DNA from: Eubacterium sp.
Lineage (GTDB): Bacteria; Bacillota; Clostridia; Lachnospirales; Lachnospiraceae
Direction: 5' to 3'
Assembly: GCA_022794015.1 (NCBI GenBank)
Contig: JAAWDZ010000011.1
Location: forward strand, 23,910-87,909
DNA: 64,000 bases
Shown here: piece after piece, positions 1-9,700 of the stretch
How positions within the stretch are numbered: the stretch's first letter is position 1
Layout: every line of letters starts with the position of its first letter
Translations under genes and position numbers: made by a program
The notes under the pieces: generated by a model
Databases searched by the model: none
What the model was told of the DNA's origin: nothing
The model's input: the letters and a program-made list of their open reading frames with translations, nothing else

Positions 1-1
1 C

Positions 2-42
2 CGGGGCGATATTTAAAGGTTTGCTTCGCAAAAATCGCCCCG
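2..42. repeat. Imperfect palindromic element at window edge
   Basis: A perfect 9-bp inverted repeat (CGGGGCGAT at 2-10, ATCGCCCCG at 34-42) encloses a smaller hairpin (TTTGC at 20-24, GCAAA at 28-32). It lies just before a second palindrome at 63-87, upstream of the thioesterase gene. It could be a dispersed palindromic repeat or the terminator of a gene outside the window; no T-run follows, so the repeat reading is preferred. Confidence 0.5.
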
Positions 43-62
43 AACTTGTATCATGTTCTCGC

Positions 63-87
63 GGAACGCGCAGTAAATGCGCGTTCC
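63..87. repeat. Perfect 10-bp GC-rich inverted repeat
   Basis: GGAACGCGCA (63-72) and TGCGCGTTCC (78-87) form a perfect 10-bp stem with a 5-nt loop. No T-run follows, so a classical terminator is unlikely. Together with the palindrome at 2-42 it looks like a composite intergenic repeat of the REP/BIME kind. Confidence 0.55.
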
Positions 88-172
88 TGACCCATGAATA
101 GTAACTGAAACAGGGCAACTTGTATGAAATGTTATGGAAAATCAAAGTTTACCGAAAGGAAAACAGGGTAGT

Positions 173-886
173 ATGTATTGTTGGGAAGAAGCGGTAAGAT
201 ACAGTGAATTGGATACAGACGGACAGATGGCACTGCCGTCTGTTCTGAACCGATTGCAGGATTGCTGCATTTTCGATTCGGAAGAGATTGGCGTAGGGCT
301 AAAGTTTCTGAAACAGGAGCAGCGGGTCTGGGTACTTTCCTTCTGGCAGGTGGTAATCTGCCGTTATCCGGGCCTTGGGGAGCATATGAAGACATTTACA
401 TGGCCATATGATTTCAAAGGGTTTTTGGGATATCGTAATTTTAAAGCAGAGGATGAGGCGGGAGAAGTAATTGCTTATGCCAATTCGATATGGACGTATC
501 TGGATACGCAGACGGGGATGCCGGCGCGTGTTCCAAAGGAGGTGCAAAAGCGGTATGTGTTCGCTCCGCCGTATGAGATGGAACATGCCGAAAGAAAGAT
601 ACTTCTGGAAAAAGATATGCAGCAAAAAGAGCCGGTACGCGCCATGCGCAGTCTTATGGATACCAATCAGCATGTCAATAACGGCAAATATGTCATGCTG
701 GCAGAGGAATATCTGCCCCAAAATTTTAAAGTACGGGAAATCCGGGCAGAATATAAAAAGTCCGCAGTTTTGTCCGATTTTATTTATCCCAAAGTAAAAG
801 AGTTGGACAGCCGATATATCGTTTCATTGGAAAATGAGGCGTCAGAGCCTTATGCAATTGTAGAATTCAGGGAGGAACACGTATGA
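173..886 (+). CDS. Acyl-ACP thioesterase (FatA/FatB-like)
   Basis: It should hydrolyse acyl-ACP to free fatty acid in the cytoplasm. The protein has 237 residues with two hot-dog-like halves: the first carries the conserved region around WPYDFKGFLGYRNF, the second the segment DTNQHVNNGKYV, whose Asn and His match the family's catalytic region. I chose ATG 173 (protein begins MYCWEEAVRYSE, as in related clostridial thioesterases) over the in-frame ATG at 134, which has no ribosome binding site. The stop overlaps the next start (ATGA), so the gene is probably translationally coupled to the CvfB-like gene. Family assignment is firm; chain-length preference cannot be read from the sequence. Confidence 0.85.
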   Translation: MYCWEEAVRYSELDTDGQMALPSVLNRLQDCCIFDSEEIGVGLKFLKQEQRVWVLSFWQVVICRYPGLGEHMKTFTWPYDFKGFLGYRNFKAEDEAGEVIAYANSIWTYLDTQTGMPARVPKEVQKRYVFAPPYEMEHAERKILLEKDMQQKEPVRAMRSLMDTNQHVNNGKYVMLAEEYLPQNFKVREIRAEYKKSAVLSDFIYPKVKELDSRYIVSLENEASEPYAIVEFREEHV

Positions 887-1716
887 GATTAGGGGAAAAA
901 CAAAAGCTGACAGTTACAAAAAAAGTAGAATTTGGCGTTTATCTGTCTAAGCATGAAGGGGATGAAAAAAAAGTATTGCTTCCGGCCAAACAGGTGCCGG
1001 AGGGAGTCGGGCAGGGAGATGAAGTAGAAGTTTTCCTGTATAAGGATTCTAAGGACAGGCTGATTGCCACGACGAAAGAGCCGTATATTATGCTGGGGCA
1101 GACAGCGGTTTTAAAAGTGATTGAAACCGGCGATATCGGAGCATTTTTAGACTGGGGACTGGAAAAGGATCTGTTTCTCCCTTATAAGGAGATGACCAGA
1201 AAGACAGAGCCGGGGGATGAAATTTTAGTCCGGCTGTATATTGACAAGAGCAGCAGGCTTTGTGCAAGTATGCGGGATCTTTATGAGCTTTTATCTACGG
1301 ATTCGCCTTATCAGAAAGAGGATATGGTATCTGCGCGGATTTATGAGTTCAGCGGGAATTTCGGGACATTTGCAGCTGTAGACGATAAATATTCGGCTAT
1401 GATTCCGTCCCATGAAGACTGTGGCAGCAAAAAGATTGGAGATGTGATCCAGGCCAGGGTAACAAATGTGAAACCGGATGGCAAGCTGGATCTGACGCTT
1501 CGCAAAAGAGCTTATCTCCAGATGGACGCAGACGCAGAAGCGGTTTTAAAGGTAATTGAAGAATACGCCGGCGTGCTGCCGTTTAATGACAAAGCCTCTC
1601 CGGAGGTGATCAAACGGGAAATGAAAATGAGCAAAAATGCTTTTAAACGCGCAGTAGGACGTCTGTATAAAGAACGCAGGATAGAAATCACGGAAAGAAG
1701 CATCCGTAAATTATAA
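883..1716 (+). CDS. CvfB-like S1-domain RNA-binding protein
   Basis: This 277-residue protein belongs to the CvfB/YitL family. Several S1-like OB folds (roughly residues 5-60, 65-130 and 145-210) are followed by a C-terminal winged helix (about 215-277, with MKMSKNAFKRAVGRLYKE). Staphylococcal CvfB is an RNA-binding protein that affects virulence gene expression; the role here is unknown and probably post-transcriptional. The start overlaps the thioesterase stop by 4 bp, and trxB follows after 17 bp, so the three genes look like one operon. Confidence 0.85.
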   Translation: MRLGEKQKLTVTKKVEFGVYLSKHEGDEKKVLLPAKQVPEGVGQGDEVEVFLYKDSKDRLIATTKEPYIMLGQTAVLKVIETGDIGAFLDWGLEKDLFLPYKEMTRKTEPGDEILVRLYIDKSSRLCASMRDLYELLSTDSPYQKEDMVSARIYEFSGNFGTFAAVDDKYSAMIPSHEDCGSKKIGDVIQARVTNVKPDGKLDLTLRKRAYLQMDADAEAVLKVIEEYAGVLPFNDKASPEVIKREMKMSKNAFKRAVGRLYKERRIEITERSIRKL

Positions 1717-1733
1717 ATAAGGAGAATAGAAAC

Positions 1734-2630
1734 GTGTATGATGTGATTATAATCGGCGGCGGGCCGGCCGGGCTTTCTTCGGCAATATATGCAGCGAGGG
1801 CCTGTATGTCAGTTTTGCTGTTGGAAAAACAGCCTATGGGCGGCGGTCAGATATTAAATACCGCAGAAGTGGACAATTATCTCGGTATACCGGGTGTAAA
1901 TGGTTTTGAGTTGGGAGAGAAGTTTACGGATCATGCCAAACGTCTTGGCATCCGGTCTGTGGCAGAGGAGGTGGTTCGTATTGACTGCCTGGGAGAAGTT
2001 AAGAAAGTGATTACGGTAAAGAAGGAATACGAAGCCAGAGCCGTCGTTTATGCTGCGGGCGCCGGACACCGTAAGCTTGGGATACCCGGAGAGGAAGCTT
2101 TTGCAGGAAGCGGCGTTTCTTACTGCGCAACCTGTGACGGAGCATTTTTCCGCGGCAGAACGGCTGTTGTCATCGGCGGCGGAGATGTGGCGCTTGAAGA
2201 TGCGCTTTTTCTGGCAAAAGGATGTAAAAAGGTTTATCTGATGCACCGGAGAGATACTTTCCGGGGAGCAAGATCTCTTGTCAGGCGTGTGGAAGAGGAG
2301 ACAAAGATAGAACTTGTGTTAGACGCTGTCCCGGAGGAGATAGCAGGGGATGGCATGGTAAAGGAATTGCTTTATCTGGACAGGAAAACGAAAGAGCACA
2401 GAAAGCTGGCGGTGGACGGTGTGTTTATAGCAGTAGGAATGGTACCGCACACAGAGCTTTTGAAGGGACAGGTGGAGCTGGACGAAAACGGGTATATTAT
2501 TGCCGGCGAGGATTGCAGGACGAGCGTAGACGGAGTGTTTGCGGCAGGAGATGTACGAACGAAGAAAGTGAGACAGATTGTGACAGCGGTCAGCGACGGA
2601 GCGGTTGTGATAGCCGAAATCGGAGTTTAA
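1734..2630 (+). CDS. trxB: Thioredoxin-disulfide reductase
   Basis: FAD/NADPH-dependent reductase that recycles thioredoxin. An N-terminal FAD-binding motif (GGGPAG, residues 9-14) is followed by the redox-active CATC pair near residue 131 within an NADPH domain, then a C-terminal FAD motif (DGVFAAGDVR). The length of 298 residues is slightly short for the family but all motifs are present. Translation starts at GTG 1734, preceded by AAGGAG. A hairpin terminator at 2681 ends the operon. Distantly related ferredoxin-dependent flavin thioredoxin reductases are an alternative. Confidence 0.9.
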   Translation: MYDVIIIGGGPAGLSSAIYAARACMSVLLLEKQPMGGGQILNTAEVDNYLGIPGVNGFELGEKFTDHAKRLGIRSVAEEVVRIDCLGEVKKVITVKKEYEARAVVYAAGAGHRKLGIPGEEAFAGSGVSYCATCDGAFFRGRTAVVIGGGDVALEDALFLAKGCKKVYLMHRRDTFRGARSLVRRVEEETKIELVLDAVPEEIAGDGMVKELLYLDRKTKEHRKLAVDGVFIAVGMVPHTELLKGQVELDENGYIIAGEDCRTSVDGVFAAGDVRTKKVRQIVTAVSDGAVVIAEIGV

Positions 2631-2680
2631 ACTGCAGGCAAATAAGTACTTTGAAAAAACAGTGAAGAAGGAAATAAAAG

Positions 2681-2718
2681 ATACAGGATATGAGGTTTTT
2701 TCATATCCTGTATTATTT
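2681..2718 (+). terminator. Terminator after trxB
   Basis: A perfect 13-bp inverted repeat (ATACAGGATATGA at 2681-2693, its complement at 2701-2713) with a 7-nt loop is followed by a short T-rich tail. It sits between two converging genes and may act on both strands. Confidence 0.7.
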
Positions 2719-2781
2719 TGGAGCAATTCATATGATCTGAAGCGGGTTTGAAAAATCATTTTTGCGATTTTCTGACACATT

Positions 2782-4329
2782 CTAGCGCAGATAAGCGTTT
2801 TGCAGGATTTGCAGCGCTTCCTTTAAACCGGAATTATTTAACCTGGCCAGATAATCGTCATAAGAATCAAAGGAGAGTGTTCCCATAATAAACTGAATTG
2901 TGTATTCATGCATACAGTCGGAAACCTTTGCCATGATTTCACTGTATCGCCTGCTTTCCTGTGGAGTGAGGTTTAAACCGGTTGGGAGCAGGTAGTCTGT
3001 ATCTGAAGAAGACCAGATATCCATCATTTCCTGGCAGCTCTGAAACTTATTTGCCTGCAGCTCGCGCTTCCAATTGGTGTAGCCGATAGGAAAATAGGTT
3101 GGAAGCGTATAATACTGCAGTGCATCATAGAAATTCAACCCATCCGGATTGTCAGTGATTAGTTCGGTATATTCAGGCCGTCCGTCTTCTTTAATTGTAT
3201 AGGTTTCACCTTCCAATCCATAGGTGGCGAAAAGAGTGCCTTCTTTGGAATACAGGTAGTCAAGCCATTTTAAGGCGGCTTCGGGATGGGCGCAGGAGGA
3301 AGAGATGGCAATATAGTTGTCTACATACGTATCTGGAAAGCGGAAATGGCTTTCGTCGGAGGCCTCTTTTTTGGGTGCGGGGATAGGTGCGGTGGAAATG
3401 TCCGGGCAGTCTTTTGCAGAGAGAAACGAGGAAAACAGGTAGTAAGAGCACCAGATACCAGAAGAGCCGTTTGCAATGTTGTCTTCATTCGGAAAAATAT
3501 CCCCGGTGGAAAAGTAGGGGCTAATCAGGCCAAGATCGTACCAGCGGTTTAAAAGCATCAGGTATTCCTTCCATCCTTCTTCGGCCGGACCATAGTATAT
3601 GTTGTCTCCGATATGGTAGAAACTGCTGGATACGCCAAAACCAGCGCTTAAATAATCTCCGGGCATATAGCCGGTACCGGGCAGATAAAGCGGAGCAGAA
3701 GCGTGTTTTTTCTCATGAAAGGCGGTGAGTACGGTTTCCCAGTCGTCATAGGTGACAGGAATTTTCAGGTTTAATTCGTCCAGCCAGTCTTTGCGGATCA
3801 TTGGGCCAATCCATGGTCCCTGCTTTTCCTGGCGGACGGCATAGACGGCAGCCAGCCGTCCGGCATCCGTATAGACGATATCTGTCAGGTTCTCATTTTC
3901 CTGTATGATGGCATAATAATTGGGCGCATATTTTGGGATAAGTTCGCTTAAATCCAGAATAGCGCCCTCATCTATAGCGGTATCTAAGCCCGTGCCATAG
4001 GTGTGGTTCTGGTAGGCGTTTATGATCAGATCCGGCATCTGTGTGTTGGTTTGTTTGAAAAAATATCTTGACTCCTGTTCATTGACAGAAGTAACCCAGG
4101 AAATATGTACATTGGTACGTTTTTCAAGTTCCTGGAAAAACGGAGATTGGTTCAGGTCGCCGTTGCATTGTTCTAGCAGAGCGCTGCTGATATTGACCAG
4201 ACAAGTGAGTTCTGTCGGCGTATCTGCGGCAGCTCCCGTCGGGGCAGTTGACTGAAGCTGCAGGCAGGAGCAAAGAAGGACAGAAAGCAGCGCCATGCTT
4301 GCTGTAAAAGAAGAAAGTTTTTTATTCAT
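2782..4329 (-). CDS. Extracellular solute-binding lipoprotein (sugar ABC type)
   Basis: A 515-residue lipoprotein of the family-1 solute-binding proteins, which capture oligosaccharides outside the cell and deliver them to an ABC importer. The N-terminus is a lipoprotein signal with the lipobox LLCSC near residue 20. I chose ATG 4329 because GGAAGGGA precedes it; upstream in-frame codons add an implausible leader. No permease or ATPase gene adjoins it, so it is an orphan binding protein. It is divergent from a membrane AraC regulator across 126 bp, which suggests that regulator controls it or uses it in sensing. Ligand unknown; plant polysaccharide fragments are plausible from the neighbouring esterase gene. 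Confidence 0.85.
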   Translation of the reverse strand: MNKKLSSFTASMALLSVLLCSCLQLQSTAPTGAAADTPTELTCLVNISSALLEQCNGDLNQSPFFQELEKRTNVHISWVTSVNEQESRYFFKQTNTQMPDLIINAYQNHTYGTGLDTAIDEGAILDLSELIPKYAPNYYAIIQENENLTDIVYTDAGRLAAVYAVRQEKQGPWIGPMIRKDWLDELNLKIPVTYDDWETVLTAFHEKKHASAPLYLPGTGYMPGDYLSAGFGVSSSFYHIGDNIYYGPAEEGWKEYLMLLNRWYDLGLISPYFSTGDIFPNEDNIANGSSGIWCSYYLFSSFLSAKDCPDISTAPIPAPKKEASDESHFRFPDTYVDNYIAISSSCAHPEAALKWLDYLYSKEGTLFATYGLEGETYTIKEDGRPEYTELITDNPDGLNFYDALQYYTLPTYFPIGYTNWKRELQANKFQSCQEMMDIWSSSDTDYLLPTGLNLTPQESRRYSEIMAKVSDCMHEYTIQFIMGTLSFDSYDDYLARLNNSGLKEALQILQNAYLR

Positions 4330-4398
4330 TTGAAAATCGTCCCTTCCAAATATTTGCAAAAAAAATGACGGATTGTGAATTACGTGATATAATTTTAT

Positions 4399-4427
4399 AT
4401 TATAAAAGAAGCAGGTCGATTTGTAAA
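4399..4427 (-). promoter_or_regulatory. Promoter of the solute-binding protein gene
   Basis: On the minus strand, TTTACA (-35, plus-strand 4422-4427) and TATAAT (-10, 4399-4404) are separated by exactly 17 bp, a near-consensus sigma-A promoter firing towards the lipoprotein gene. Confidence 0.65.
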
Positions 4428-4455
4428 TTATCATTTCGAGTTTAAAGGAGAAGCT

Positions 4456-6627
4456 ATGAAATCAAAGAGAAGGGCAATACATCCTGTATTCCGGCGGATT
4501 CTGGCCTCATATCTGTCTATGTGCGCCGTATTGATTGGAATTACGGCAATTGGAGGGATACAGTCTATTTTATATATGCGTAAGGAGCTGCGTCATGAAG
4601 AGGAGTTAAAGCTGCGGAGTATTGTAGAGGAGATTGAAAACAATATCAAACAGACTTATCAAATTTGCGGTGCGTTGGCAGAAAACAGTGATTTGGAGGA
4701 AATTGCGCTAATAAAGGATACCTTTACCGCGGAACAGATAAGACAGGCGGTTACACTGAAGCAGAGCATGGCGGAAGGTGTGGGAAGCCATTTTGTCAAA
4801 GAATTGTATGTTTATTTTTTTAACAGCGATACGATTCTTTCTGCACGGTCGCAGATGCTGTCCGGCGAAGCGGAGACGGAGCTTTTTCACAGTCGGTACG
4901 GGATTCCACAGGAGTTGTTTTTGTATATGGTTTCCGGGGAGATCGGGAAAAATTATCAGACGCTTGAAAATAATCATATCTGGTTTTTCCTGCCGGTTAA
5001 TAATGATGAAGGTAACAGAGATGCAGTGATTATTGCAGAATATGATGCAAAGAGCCTCTCCAGTATACAGAATAAGGACAGTATTGTGGCCATTTCTGAC
5101 GGAGAGGATATACTGCTGTGTGCGGGCAGTCTTACCGAAGAAGGCCAAAAGCAGCTGGTTTCGGGAAGAAATGAGATAACGGTATCAGGAAAGCGCTATC
5201 TTTTAGTGCAGCAGCAGATGGATTTGTTTCAGTGGACATGCTTTGCAGGTACCAGCCAGGAAATGCTCTGGTACGAATCTAAAAATTTTATGCGCCAGAT
5301 GCTGTTGGAAGCTGTTGTGCTTCTGGTGATGACTTTAGTTGGTTCCTGGTATTTTTCACGCAGGACATTTATCCCGGTTGGTAATTTGATGCGGGACAAT
5401 AAAACGCTGCACAGCCGGTTAGATAAGCATGAGAAGGCGCTTGCCGCTGTGGAGTTTTGCCGTTATTTAAACGGAGAGTCAAAAGAGCCTGCAATCAGTC
5501 ATAATACGTTTTCGGATCTGTTTTTTTTGAAAGATACAGATACCTGGCGGATGGCAGTACTGTCTGTGCAGCATGGCAGGAAGGAGGGCCTGGTAAGCTG
5601 CATCAGACAGGAGGACAGGCAGGAAGTGCTGCAGAAGCTGCTGTTTGATCATTATCCGGGGAGCAGTATTCCGATGGGAAAATATGATGTGGCAATTTTT
5701 GGATGTTCCAGACAGGAAGAGCAGGAGGATCAGGTGAAAGCATGTTTACAGGAAATCGTTCATTTTTATAAAGAAGAATTAGACAGCCCGCTGCTTGTGA
5801 TGTTAGGTCAGCCGGAAATTGGATATACGGTTATGCCGGCTGTGTATCAGGCTTTACTGGAAGGTTTGCAGTATCTGGATTTCTGGCAGGCGGAGGAAGA
5901 AATGGAGGGTGTTTATGTTTATGGAAAATTCATGGATATAGAGGAACAGGTCAGTTATTCTTCTTATATAGATGAAACGAGAAAGCTTTTAAACTGTCTG
6001 GCTATTGAGGATTTTCCGGGTGCATATCAGGAGCTGGATCGTATTTTGCGGGAAACATTTCCCAGAAATAAACGGTATTTAAAATACAATATTTATCTGA
6101 TGTATGGTTTGATTGGCATTATGCTGACTTCGCTGGATACCTACGGCAGCCAAAAGGATCGGGAGTTTATAGAATCGCTGCATTATGAAGAGAGGCTGTT
6201 TTGTATTCAGTCGATCCGAACCCTGCAGGAGGAGAGCTGCAAAATCTTTGAAGCAATTATTGCTTATCGGGAGAGCCAGGTTAAGGAAGGCGAGCCGGTA
6301 TGGATGGCAGATGTGCGGCAGTATATAGAAGATCACTATGCACAGCCGGACTTAAATGTGTCCGCACTGGCGGAGCATTTTGGAATTAGTGTGCCGCATT
6401 TGAGCCGGACATTCAAAAAGGTGGAAGGATATGGCGTTTTGGAGTATATTCATATGATTCGGCTTAAAAATGCCAAAGAAATGTTAAAAAATGGGATGAA
6501 TGTCAAAAATACATCCCTTGCGGCAGGTTACATAGATGCCAAATCATTTACTCGTTCTTTTAAAAAATACGAAGGGATTACACCAAGCCAGTATCAAAAA
6601 GGGAACGATACCATATCAAAAACATAA
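4456..6627 (+). CDS. Membrane-bound AraC-family regulator
   Basis: A 723-residue one-component regulator. A transmembrane helix lies at about residues 14-38, an extracytoplasmic sensor region at about 40-275, a second helix at about 280-300, a long cytoplasmic linker, and a C-terminal AraC double helix-turn-helix (about 622-720; LNVSALAEHFGISVPHLSR is the first HTH). Such proteins sense extracellular carbohydrate or a binding protein and activate adjacent uptake and hydrolase genes. It lies between a divergent sugar-binding lipoprotein and the triple esterase, which are its likely targets. Start ATG 4456 follows AAAGGAG. The signal sensed is unknown. Confidence 0.85.
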   Translation: MKSKRRAIHPVFRRILASYLSMCAVLIGITAIGGIQSILYMRKELRHEEELKLRSIVEEIENNIKQTYQICGALAENSDLEEIALIKDTFTAEQIRQAVTLKQSMAEGVGSHFVKELYVYFFNSDTILSARSQMLSGEAETELFHSRYGIPQELFLYMVSGEIGKNYQTLENNHIWFFLPVNNDEGNRDAVIIAEYDAKSLSSIQNKDSIVAISDGEDILLCAGSLTEEGQKQLVSGRNEITVSGKRYLLVQQQMDLFQWTCFAGTSQEMLWYESKNFMRQMLLEAVVLLVMTLVGSWYFSRRTFIPVGNLMRDNKTLHSRLDKHEKALAAVEFCRYLNGESKEPAISHNTFSDLFFLKDTDTWRMAVLSVQHGRKEGLVSCIRQEDRQEVLQKLLFDHYPGSSIPMGKYDVAIFGCSRQEEQEDQVKACLQEIVHFYKEELDSPLLVMLGQPEIGYTVMPAVYQALLEGLQYLDFWQAEEEMEGVYVYGKFMDIEEQVSYSSYIDETRKLLNCLAIEDFPGAYQELDRILRETFPRNKRYLKYNIYLMYGLIGIMLTSLDTYGSQKDREFIESLHYEERLFCIQSIRTLQEESCKIFEAIIAYRESQVKEGEPVWMADVRQYIEDHYAQPDLNVSALAEHFGISVPHLSRTFKKVEGYGVLEYIHMIRLKNAKEMLKNGMNVKNTSLAAGYIDAKSFTRSFKKYEGITPSQYQKGNDTISKT

Positions 6628-6730
6628 CCCCAAAAGCAAAATTTTGCCCCTTTTTTTACGAGCATGGATTCTTTAAAATAAAATTATCTGATCAAAGGTA
6701 TGATCTAAAGAAGGAAAGGAGAAACTATTT

Positions 6731-9700
6731 ATGAAGAGAAGGGCAAAGCAAATGATGGCAGCTGTTATGACGGCCTCTATGCTGTTTTCTTCTGCACTTC
6801 CTGTAGGAGCAACTACGAAAGCTGCAGATGTACCGGCAGAGAGCGCGCAGGCGGCAGCCGCACAGATGGAAACGGAGGACATGGCGTTATCAGAGAATCA
6901 GAATGATGCAATGCCTCTTGCAGAGAATCCGGATACAGCATCCGGTACCTACAGCGCAATTGTAGAGGGGTTTGACTGGGGTCCGGGTGTGACAAAGATA
7001 ATTGTAAGTCTGGACAAAGAAATCAGCGCAGCGAGTGTGGCGGCAGAGAAGTTTCAGATAGCAGTAGAAAAGCAGGGCTACTTTGGCAACGTAAGTCGTG
7101 GAAACCGTACGATTACTGCTGCATATACCAGTGATGCCAATGGAGACAGAATCGAAGGGGACGCAGCTTACCTGACCTTTGAACTGGCGGTAGGCCCTGC
7201 GATTGATATTAGCAACCCATTCTTTTATGATTTTATGGCGGGATTTAACGTATGGGCAGCTCCGTATACCAATACGATTACGCTTACCGAAGGCAGTAAG
7301 CTGCAGTCCGGCGAAACGGAGATTACAGCGCTGAATATAGAAGCGGCTGTAAAAGAAACAATCAAACCGCAGGCTGATCAGTTCAAAAAGGGTACCTATA
7401 AAAGTATGTTTACATCCGGAGAGGATATCACTCTTTCTTATGCATCCTACTCGCCGGCGAAAGACAGCAAAAAGAATCCGTTAATTATCTGGCTGCACGG
7501 AGCGGGAGAAGGCGGAACGGATCCGGATATCGCGCTGCTTGGCAACAATATCACGCTTCTGGCAGGCGAAAATGTACAGAAGTATTTTGACGGCGCATAT
7601 GTACTGGCGCCGCAGTCCGATTCGATGTGGATGAACGACGGAAGCGGAAACTATACAAAGGATGGGACATCCAAATATACGGAGGCTCTGATGGAGCTGA
7701 TCCAGTCCTATGTAAACAGCAATGCGGATATTGATAAGGATCGCGTTTATATCGGCGGCTGTTCCAACGGCGGATATATGACGATGAATATGATTATGAA
7801 TTATCCGGATTATTTTGCAGCAGCGTATCCGATCTGTGAAGCGTATACGGATGAGTGGATTACGGATGAAATGTTAAAAGGCATTTTGGATTTGCCGATC
7901 TGGTTTACGCATGCCGCAAACGATCCGACGGTAAATCCACAGTCTCATACGGTAGCAACGGTAGACAGATTGCGCACAATGGGCGCTGCCAATGTGCATT
8001 TCAGCTATTTTGACGACGTACACGATACCAGCGGTGAGTATACCGGAGCTGATGGAGCGCCATATCAGTACAACGGACACTGGTCCTGGATCTATACGCT
8101 GAAAAACGAATGTACGGAAGACGGCGTATCTATTATGGAATGGCTGTCCAAACAGAAGAAATCTTCCGTACCGCACGAAATAACAACAGCAGCAGGTACA
8201 TACCGTGCGGTTGCAGAAGGCTTTGACTGGGGTCCTGGCGTGACAAAAATAATTGCAGGCCTGGATAAAGAAATCAGTTCAGCAAGTGTGTCGGCGGATA
8301 AATTCCAGATAGCAGTAGCAAAACAGAGCTTCTTTGGCAACATAAGCCGTGGAAACCGTACGATTACCGCTGCATATACCAGTGATGCCGATGGAAACAG
8401 AGTAACAGGGAATGCAGCTTATCTGACCTTTGAACTGGCAGTAAGCCCACGTGTTGATATCAGTAATCCATACTTCTATGATTTTATGAAAGGCTTCAAT
8501 GTATGGGCAGATCCATATACCAATACGATTACACTCACCGAAGGCAGCACACTCTTGTCTGTTGGAACAGAGATAACGGAATTGGATATTGAACCAGAAG
8601 CAGCAGAGATAATCAAACCGCAGGCAGATCTGTTTGAAAAGAGCACGTTTACATCCGAAGAAGAGGAGATGACGCTTTCCTATGCGTCTTATGCACCGGC
8701 CGATGATAACAAAAAGAATCCGCTGATTGTCTGGCTGCACGGCGCGGGAGAAGGCGGAACAGATCCGGATATTGTATTACTGGGAAACAATGTAACACTG
8801 CTGGCCGGCGAGAATGTACAGAATTATTTTGACGGAGCATATGTGCTGACGCCTCAGTCTGACACAATGTGGATGAATGACGGAAGCGGAAATTATACGA
8901 AGGACGGAACTTCCAAGTATACGAAAGTGCTCATGGAGCTGATCCGGTCTTATGTAAACAGCAATGCAGATATTGACAAGAGCCGTATTTATATCGGCGG
9001 CTGCTCCAACGGCGGATATATGACAATGAATATGATTATGCATTATCCGGATTATTTTGCAGCAGCATATCCGATTTGTGAAGCGTATACAGACGCATGG
9101 ATTACGGATGAAATGCTGGAGGGCATTAAAGACATGCCAATTTGGTTTACGCATGCCGCAAACGATACGACGGTGAAACCAGAGACCCATACAGTAGCAA
9201 CGGTAAACAGGCTTCGGGAAATGGGAGCAGAGAATGTACATTTCAGTTATTTTGACGACGTACACGATACCAGCGGCAAATATAATGATGATGAGGGGAA
9301 TCCACATCAGTATCAGGGACACTGGTCCTGGATATACACACTGAAGAATGAGTGTATGGAAGATGATGTTACGATTATGGAATGGCTGTCCAAACAGCAG
9401 AATACGAAAGTGGCAGCAGGTACATACCAGGCAGTTGCAGAGGGCTTTGACTGGGGTCCCGGCGTGACTAAGATCATCGTCAGCCTGGATAAAAAAGTCA
9501 GCGCATCCAGCGTAGCGGCAGACAAATTCCGGATAGCAGTCGAGAAGCAGGGTTATTTTGGCAATTTAAGCCGCGGAACACGCACGATTACTGCTGCATA
9601 TACCAGCGATGCAAAGGGAAACAGAACAGAAGAGGATGCGTCTTATCTGACCTTTGAACTGGCAGTCGGCCCAAGCATTGATATCAGCAATCCGTTCTTC

